Positions 59,013 through 64,000 of a stretch of DNA of 64,000 nucleotides are shown one piece after another. The notes beneath the pieces are model-generated. The model had not been told where the DNA came from. It saw only the letters and a program-made list of their open reading frames with translations, and made no database searches. The number at the start of each line of letters is the position of its first letter. Position 1 is the first letter of the stretch. This DNA is from Brassicibacter mesophilus (GTDB lineage: Bacteria > Bacillota > Clostridia > Tissierellales > Proteiniboraceae): assembly GCF_050433385.1 (NCBI RefSeq), contig NZ_JBNPXI010000002.1, positions 393,585 through 457,584 of the forward strand, read 5' to 3'. The translations under genes were made by a program, and so were the position numbers.

Positions 59013-59895
59013 CTCTATTAGGATTATAATTGTTTTTTATTGAAGTTCTAGATTTCAAAAGATACCATACTGGACTTGCAATGAAAATAGACGAATAAGT
59101 TCCTACTACTATTCCTACAACAAGCGGTAATGCAAAGTCTCTTATGGCTTCAACACCAAATATATATAGCGTTACAATTGCTAATAAAGTCGTAAAAGAA
59201 GTATTCAAAGATCTAACAATAGTCTGTGAAATACTTGTATTTATTATATCTTCATACTTATCCTTTTTCATAATTTTTAAGTTTTCACGTATCCTATCGA
59301 ATACAACAATCGTATCATTAATAGAATATCCTACTATAGTAAGAATGGCTGCAACAAATGACCCGTTTATAGGAATCTTGAAAAATGCATATACAGTTAT
59401 AGCAACTAACACGTCATGAACCAATGCTATAATAGCAGAAAGTCCAAATTTAAATTCAAATCTAAAAGTAATATAAGCAAGCATCCCTAAAGTAGCGATA
59501 ACAACTGAAATCAATGCTTTTCTCTGAATTTCTTTTCCAATAGCTGGCCCAAATTTTTGCGACTGTATAAAAGCTTCATCTTTTAAGTTGTATTTTTCTT
59601 TAAACTTATTAAACACTTCTAATCTTTCCTGATTTTTTAAGTCTAATGTACTTTTTATAATAATTTGTTCTTTATTCTCTCCAGCATGAATAATGCTAGC
59701 TTTTGTATCAAATTCATTTGTTATCTCTCTTACTTCATCAACTGGAATTGTCTTTCCTAGATCAATTTGTATCAATGTCCCACCAGTAAAGTCAATACCA
59801 TAATTTAATCCACTAATGGCCGCAAATAGTATACCTGATACAATAACTATTAATGAGATTACAAAGAAAATATTTCTTTTTCCAATTATATTCAA
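59008..59895 (-). CDS. secF: Protein translocase subunit SecF
   Basis: Membrane subunit using the proton motive force to assist late steps of protein export. Six membrane segments, a large external loop between the first two (about 28-120), and the SecD/F motif GLNYGIDFTGGT near 29-40. FVAAILTIVGYSINDTIVVFDRIREN near 183-208 is the signature. 295 aa. TTG start after GGGGGGG. It follows secD by 15 bases, separate genes rather than a fusion as in Bacillus. Confidence 0.96.
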   Translation of the reverse strand: MNIIGKRNIFFVISLIVIVSGILFAAISGLNYGIDFTGGTLIQIDLGKTIPVDEVREITNEFDTKASIIHAGENKEQIIIKSTLDLKNQERLEVFNKFKEKYNLKDEAFIQSQKFGPAIGKEIQRKALISVVIATLGMLAYITFRFEFKFGLSAIIALVHDVLVAITVYAFFKIPINGSFVAAILTIVGYSINDTIVVFDRIRENLKIMKKDKYEDIINTSISQTIVRSLNTSFTTLLAIVTLYIFGVEAIRDFALPLVVGIVVGTYSSIFIASPVWYLLKSRTSIKNNYNPNRV

Positions 59896-59910
59896 CTTAG
59901 TTCCCCCCCC

Positions 59911-61176
59911 TTACACGCCATATAGCTTTGTATTTTTCGTAATATTCATCCCTATTACTAGTTTTAAAAGGAATTTTGTTATAAATACTGCTGTTATCAT
60001 AGAAGCAATCAATCCAATAATTAAAGTAACACCAAAGCCTTTAATAGGTCCTGAACCAAAATAATAAAGAACTATACCAGCAATAAAGGTAGTAACATTC
60101 GCATCAAGAACTGTTGATAAAGCTCTTTTGAATCCACTGTCAACAGAAGCTCTCAATGATTTTCCTGTTCTTATTTCTTCCTTTATTCTTTCGAATATAA
60201 CTACATTAGCATCAACAGCCATACCTATAGACAATATTAAACCTGCAATGCCAGGTAAGGTTAATTTCACACCTAAATTTATCATAATTCCCAATACAAT
60301 AAGAACATAAACTGTTAAGCTAATATCTGCTATCAATCCAGGAATTCTATAGAAAATTAACATGAATAAAAATATTAACATTAGTCCAATTGCAGCAGCA
60401 TATATACTCTTATCTAATGATTCTAAGCCTAATGTAGGTCCAATAACAGAAGTTTGAACTTCTTCAAGTTCAACAGGAAGGGCTCCTGCTCTAATTAATG
60501 TTGCAAGTTCACTTGCACCCTCTACATCAAAGCCGCCTTCTATAATAGCTTTACCATCTGAAATGGCTGCATTTACTACGGGACTAGAGATAACTTGATC
60601 ATCAAGTACTATATAAATTATCTTTTCATTAGTACTTGTTTTGCCAACAAGTTTTTTTGTAGCTTCAGCAAAGCTCTTAGAGCCTTCTTTATCAAATTCT
60701 AAAGAAACAACTGGCTCTTCTGCACCTGAGTTTGATCTTTGGAAGCCAACTTCAGATTTTTTAACATTTTTACCTGTAACTACAATATTACCTTCAGGAT
60801 CAATAAATTGAAGCTGTGCAGTTTTTCCAATCATATCAATAGCCTGTTGAGCGTCCTTTACACCAGCTAATTCTACTCTTATCCTTTTATTTCCTTCAAT
60901 AACTATATTCGGTTCTGCTACACCAAGTCCATCAACTCTTTGCCTAATTATGGCCTTAGTCTGTTCCATCTTCTTATCTAATTCAGCCCCTGTTGCATCT
61001 GTTTGGGCTTCTAACAATACATAAACACCACCTGCTAAATCTAGTCCTAAGTCTATTTCCTCTTTAGCAGTTGACATTTTATACTTTCCAAGGTCTAAAC
61101 CATAGATTGCACTATACGAAAGAACACCTATAAGTGCAATAATTAGTATAAAAATAAGCGTGTTTTTTAGGTTCAT
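59911..61176 (-). CDS. secD: Protein translocase subunit SecD
   Basis: Partner of SecF with six membrane segments and a large extracytoplasmic domain (about 35-240). Signatures GLDLAGGVYVLLEA near 43 and GLILSIGMAVDANVVIFERIKEE near 315-337 are clear. 421 aa, short compared with Gram-negative SecD but normal for clostridia. It has its own promoter; the order yajC-like, TIGR04086, scfA, scfB, gamma-carbonic anhydrase, secD, secF is typical of clostridia. Confidence 0.96.
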   Translation of the reverse strand: MNLKNTLIFILIIALIGVLSYSAIYGLDLGKYKMSTAKEEIDLGLDLAGGVYVLLEAQTDATGAELDKKMEQTKAIIRQRVDGLGVAEPNIVIEGNKRIRVELAGVKDAQQAIDMIGKTAQLQFIDPEGNIVVTGKNVKKSEVGFQRSNSGAEEPVVSLEFDKEGSKSFAEATKKLVGKTSTNEKIIYIVLDDQVISSPVVNAAISDGKAIIEGGFDVEGASELATLIRAGALPVELEEVQTSVIGPTLGLESLDKSIYAAAIGLMLIFLFMLIFYRIPGLIADISLTVYVLIVLGIMINLGVKLTLPGIAGLILSIGMAVDANVVIFERIKEEIRTGKSLRASVDSGFKRALSTVLDANVTTFIAGIVLYYFGSGPIKGFGVTLIIGLIASMITAVFITKFLLKLVIGMNITKNTKLYGV

Positions 61177-61208
61177 ATTTCTTCCCCCTTCTTTTCTTCA
61201 TAATCACT

Positions 61209-61237
61209 ATTATATAACTCAATAAGACTACAGTCAA
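61209..61237 (-). promoter_or_regulatory. Sigma-A promoter of secD-secF
   Basis: Minus-strand TTGACT (61232-61237), 17 bases, consensus TATAAT (61209-61214). Confidence 0.82.
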
Positions 61238-61254
61238 TAAATAAGTATTTCTCG

Positions 61255-61758
61255 TTATTTTTTGTGTTTTTGCGCATATTTTACATAATCCACTGCTGAT
61301 TGTTTTAACTGGATTATTTCTTCATCGCTTAACTCCCTTACTACTCTGGCAGGTGAACCAAGGACTAATGAGCCTGAAGGTATCTTTTTTCCTGGTGTCA
61401 CAATACTTCCTGCTCCAACTAGTACATTGTCATCTATTTCTGCACCATCAAGTACTATAGCACCCATTCCAATTAACACATTATTTCCTATTTTACATGC
61501 ATGAACTATTGATTTGTGTCCAACAGTAACATAATCACCTATAATAGTATTATTATCCTTGCTAATATGGATTACGGTTCCATCCTGAATATTTGTATGT
61601 TTTCCAATATCAATTGTATTTTCGTCCCCTCTTATTACACAATTATACCATATGCTAGTATTTTCTCCGATGCTTACTTTACCAATAACTTCAGCACTAG
61701 TTGCTATAAAACAGCTATTATGAATCTTGGGCTTTATCTCTTCATATTCAAGTATCAT
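61255..61758 (-). CDS. Gamma-carbonic anhydrase family protein
   Basis: 167-aa left-handed beta-helix built from hexapeptide repeats: I-G-x-N-x-S patterns such as IGENTSIW, IGKHTN, IGDYVTVGHKS and IGNNVLIGMGA. Three histidines of the metal site (H68, H86 and H91 by position in HISKDNN, VGHKSIVHAC) are present, so zinc or iron binding is likely, but carbonic anhydrase activity is not assured in the family. It lies between secD and scfB. Confidence 0.9.
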   Translation of the reverse strand: MILEYEEIKPKIHNSCFIATSAEVIGKVSIGENTSIWYNCVIRGDENTIDIGKHTNIQDGTVIHISKDNNTIIGDYVTVGHKSIVHACKIGNNVLIGMGAIVLDGAEIDDNVLVGAGSIVTPGKKIPSGSLVLGSPARVVRELSDEEIIQLKQSAVDYVKYAQKHKK

Positions 61759-61770
61759 AGACTAATCCTC

Positions 61771-63114
61771 CTATTTTAAGTTAGCAGTTATAGAGATTGC
61801 ACATTCAATTCTCTTTTTTTCCATTTCGCATCCTATTTTATATGGCTTTCTTATATTGTCATTAAAATTGTATGCATTTGCATGGCAACCACCGCTACAA
61901 TAAAATTTTGCCCAGCAATTTTTGCAGTCATCTTTTGTGTATACATTCGCTGCTCTAAATTCATCTCTTATTTCAGTTTTTACAATTCCTTTATATATAT
62001 CACCCATTTTAAAGTCTTCATTTCCAACAAACTGATGGCATGGGTATAAGTCTCCCTCTGGTGTAACAGCTAAATATTCTACACCTGCCCCACAGCCAGC
62101 CACTCTTTTAATAAAACAAGGCCCTTGGTTTAGATCTATCATAAAATGGAAAAAATCAAATCCCTTTCCTTGCTTATGCATTTTTATATACTCTGCAGAT
62201 AATTGCTCATATTCATTTAAAATCCTTTCTAAATGCTCCTGAAGTAATGCGTAATCATTTTCAGGCTTAGCTACTACAGGCTCTACGGATATACTATTAA
62301 ATCCTGCTTTATTTAAGAAAAGTACATCTTTTGCAAAATCCAAGTTGTGACTCGTAAAAGTTCCTCTCACGTAATATGATTTACTACCTCTAAGCTTTAC
62401 AAATTGAAGAAACTTAGGTGTTATTATATCATAGCTTCCATTCCCACTTACCGTCGATCTCATGTTATCATTTACTTCTTTTCTACCATCTAAGCTCAAC
62501 ACTACATTATCCATATTTTCATTTATAAATTCCATCTTATCATTATCAAGTAACACACCATTTGTTGTTATTGTAAATCGAAAGTTCTTATTATGCTTTT
62601 TCTCAATCTCTCTTCCATACCTAACTAATTCTTTTACTACATCAAAATTCATTAATGGCTCACCACCAAAGAAATCTACTTCTAGATTTCTTCTATTTCC
62701 AGAGTTTTCAACTAGGAAGTCTAATGCCTTCTTCCCAACAGATAATGGCATGTACAACCTCTCTCCATTAAAATCTCCTTGAGAAGCAAAGCAATAATTG
62801 CATCTTAAGTTACAATCATGGGCTATATGCAAACACAAAGCTTTCACTACATTTTGAGGATTATAGACAATATCACTAATATCAGCTTCCTCACTAAATA
62901 AGTAATCATTTTCAGCTAGAATTTTGACTTCATTATAGCCTTCAACTATGCTATTTTCTTCGTATTTACATTTTAATTGATTTACTATTTCTTCGATTTT
63001 ATGCTCTTGGAACAAATCAACTATGTCCCAAATCAAATCATCAACCACATGAACAGAGCCACTATTTACATCCAAAATTATCTTTTTGTCATTAAGCTCA
63101 AATTTGTGTATCAT
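61771..63114 (-). CDS. scfB: SCIFF peptide maturase (thioether-forming radical SAM)
   Basis: Radical-SAM SPASM enzyme that installs a cysteine-to-threonine thioether crosslink in the SCIFF peptide. The protein starts MIHKFELND; an N-terminal recognition domain (about 1-90) precedes C101, C105 and C108 (CNLRCNYC) for the radical-SAM cluster, and a C-terminal SPASM region with CGAGVEYLA, CHQF and CKNCWAKFYCSGGCHANA for two auxiliary clusters. The ATG at 63114 or a GTG three bases before is the start; AGGAGG is upstream. 447 aa. It directly follows scfA. Confidence 0.95.
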   Translation of the reverse strand: MIHKFELNDKKIILDVNSGSVHVVDDLIWDIVDLFQEHKIEEIVNQLKCKYEENSIVEGYNEVKILAENDYLFSEEADISDIVYNPQNVVKALCLHIAHDCNLRCNYCFASQGDFNGERLYMPLSVGKKALDFLVENSGNRRNLEVDFFGGEPLMNFDVVKELVRYGREIEKKHNKNFRFTITTNGVLLDNDKMEFINENMDNVVLSLDGRKEVNDNMRSTVSGNGSYDIITPKFLQFVKLRGSKSYYVRGTFTSHNLDFAKDVLFLNKAGFNSISVEPVVAKPENDYALLQEHLERILNEYEQLSAEYIKMHKQGKGFDFFHFMIDLNQGPCFIKRVAGCGAGVEYLAVTPEGDLYPCHQFVGNEDFKMGDIYKGIVKTEIRDEFRAANVYTKDDCKNCWAKFYCSGGCHANAYNFNDNIRKPYKIGCEMEKKRIECAISITANLK

Positions 63115-63227
63115 CACTATAAATTTCCTCCTAAAATAATAGCATAAATTTTTATATTTTATAGGGGTACAGCCCCTTTGCAGCAACATCATTAATATTA
63201 GTGCAAAGAAATACTAAGTAGAAAATT

Positions 63228-63257
63228 AAAAAGTAGTGGTTGCCCACTACCTTTTAT
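63228..63257 (-). terminator. Hairpin between scfA and scfB
   Basis: Perfect 7-bp stem GTAGTGG/CCACTAC (63233-63250) with a T tract on the minus strand. It should make scfA transcripts more abundant than scfB read-through transcripts, as is common for RiPP precursors. Confidence 0.8.
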
Positions 63258-63263
63258 GTACAA

Positions 63264-63401
63264 CTACTTGTTTTCACACTTCTGGTTTCCAACAGTACAA
63301 GATGTCTTGCAAGCTGATTGGCATGAAGTTTGACATTCTCCACATCCACTGTTTGTGATATTTTTTAAGCTACGGCCGCTTAGTGTTTTAATATGCTTCA
63401 T
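63264..63401 (-). CDS. scfA: SCIFF peptide precursor (six cysteines in forty-five)
   Basis: 45-aa ribosomal peptide starting MKHIKTLSGRSLKNITNS, then CGECQTSCQSACKTSC and a final cysteine at residue 42. All six cysteines and the 45-residue length fit the SCIFF name. The threonine at residue 33, two before a cysteine, is a candidate acceptor. GGAGG lies before the ATG at 63401. Its product's function is unknown across Clostridia. It sits between the TIGR04086 gene and scfB, the universal neighbourhood. Confidence 0.96.
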   Translation of the reverse strand: MKHIKTLSGRSLKNITNSGCGECQTSCQSACKTSCTVGNQKCENK

Positions 63402-63442
63402 GTTATGCCTCCTTCAAACATTTTCTTAATAATTCCATAAAA

Positions 63443-63448
63443 ATTATA
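63443..63448 (-). promoter_or_regulatory. Candidate -10 box of scfA
   Basis: Consensus TATAAT on the minus strand about 45 bases before the start codon. The -35 region (TTTATT) is weak. Confidence 0.4.
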
Positions 63449-63474
63449 ACATAATAGATTAATTAAATAAAGAT

Positions 63475-63867
63475 TTATTTTAAGTTTATTCCTATCATTC
63501 CGCCAATAGCACCAGTGACCATAGAAACAATTAATTTTAATAACACGAATTTATCGATACTGAAATCCTTAATAAATATATTGCTTAAAATAATAATAAC
63601 TATTATGTATAACAATCCTACAAGACTACCGTTTAACCACCCTTTATTATCAACTTTTAAAGACATGAATATCGCTCCAGATACAATAGCTAGTATCATT
63701 ATTAGCGAATTGACTACAGGTATTATTCCCTCTGAGATATTTGTATAAGTCATAATCAGCGTCAAAACAATCATAAGTACAAGAGTAACTAGGATACTTA
63801 CGCCCATCCCTTTAAATAGATACATAAAATATCTTGATCCGCTCATATTTTTATTGTAATTCATCAT
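63475..63867 (-). CDS. TIGR04086 family membrane protein
   Basis: 130 aa with four membrane segments (about 13-37, 45-67, 76-98 and 105-128) and the family pattern with GxLVGLLYIIVIIILSN and a glycine-rich VTGAIGGMIGINLK end. The family is regularly found next to SCIFF genes in clostridia and may have a role in peptide handling or the cell envelope; that is inference. ATG at 63867 or 63864, after AGGAGG. Confidence 0.85.
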   Translation of the reverse strand: MMNYNKNMSGSRYFMYLFKGMGVSILVTLVLMIVLTLIMTYTNISEGIIPVVNSLIMILAIVSGAIFMSLKVDNKGWLNGSLVGLLYIIVIIILSNIFIKDFSIDKFVLLKLIVSMVTGAIGGMIGINLK

Positions 63868-63931
63868 TCCACCTCCTTGTATAATAATGATATAGCCATT
63901 AAGGCTAATACATATTTAACCTTTTCTATAC

Positions 63932-64000
63932 CTAAGTAACTGAAGAAGGTATTCTTCCTTCATCAGAAGTTACTTCATTAGTTATCATGTCTGACGGTTT
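63932..64000 (-). CDS. C-terminal fragment, probably YajC
   Basis: 22 codons open to the window edge on the minus strand, reading KPSDMITNEVTSDEGRIP and ending TAG at 63932. By position before TIGR04086 and secDF it should be yajC (preprotein translocase auxiliary subunit), but the fragment alone carries no diagnostic motif. The coding end contains an imperfect AAGTAACT/AGTTACTT hairpin. Confidence 0.4.
   Translation of the reverse strand, partial: KPSDMITNEVTSDEGRIPSSVT

Noticed and set aside
63115..63192. Extended N-terminus of scfB
   Set aside because: The extension crosses the AGGAGG site and its sequence is unlike other SCIFF maturases.
1..64000. CRISPR arrays, tRNA, rRNA, insertion sequences, prophage
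   Set aside because: No regularly spaced repeats, transposase, integrase or phage genes, and no cloverleaf or rRNA stretches were recognised on either strand.

Overview
The window comes from a low-G+C, endospore-forming member of the Clostridia. SpoIVA, a newly spotted SpoVM, a YteA-type protein and a sigma-E-like promoter point to sporulation. The SCIFF peptide with its radical-SAM maturase (scfA/scfB) is a clostridial hallmark. PyrR attenuators, a T-box, a TPP riboswitch, PrkC/PrpC, RemA, SepF and DivIVA are typical Firmicutes features. It is ordinary chromosomal backbone, almost entirely transcribed on the minus strand. I see no insertion sequence, prophage, CRISPR array, rRNA or tRNA. Only rpmB, rqcH and the two-gene threonine/serine exporter lie on the plus strand.

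Layout, left to right. (1) 1-6607: recG (truncated by the edge), fakA and an Asp23-type gene; divergent rpmB; then a 27-codon spoVM overlapping the rpmB terminator, a small membrane protein, and thiT-thiN under a TPP riboswitch. (2) 5960-21478: a long housekeeping cluster close in order to Bacillus: rpe, rsgA, prkC, prpC, rlmN, rsmB, YugP, DUF116, fmt, def, priA, coaBC, rpoZ, gmk, remA, YicC. (3) 21791-28503: rqcH on the plus strand, then pyrR-uraA with two PyrR-binding elements, an RluD-type synthase, lspA, YteA-type and DUF5665 genes, and a 44-aa membrane ORF. (4) 28614-35785: aroF, then the divIVA-ylmH-ylmG-sepF-yggS cell-division cluster, a HlyD-like gene broken at an A10 tract, a small membrane protein and spoIVA. 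(5) 35931-43028: gpsA, plsY, der, a DUF512 protein, the YIEGIA pair and glyA. (6) 43271-47283: thrE-type exporter, a cysteine-less thioredoxin-like protein, CsoR, RseC, TcdA and a phosphoesterase. (7) 47620-58881: aspS-hisS under a T-box, hemZ, a metallo-beta-lactamase-fold hydrolase, dtd, relA, apt, LapA-like and UbiB-like genes. (8) 59008-64000: secF, secD, a gamma-carbonic anhydrase-like gene, scfB, scfA, a TIGR04086 membrane protein and a fragment that is probably yajC.

Themes are translation and its quality control (rpmB, fmt, def, rlmN, rsmB, rsgA, dtd, aspS, hisS, RqcH with YlmH), septation, spore-coat assembly (SpoIVA with SpoVM), envelope lipid supply (plsY, gpsA, fakA), protein export (secDF, lspA) and Ser/Thr phospho-signalling.

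The observations most worth following up are the SpoVM gene, a YggS gene that appears to start at AUA, the A10 frameshift at the start of the HlyD-like gene, a uraA leader with a perfect PyrR site but no usable terminator, the 44-aa ORF with a possible sigma-K promoter, and an unexplained structured region after aspS.
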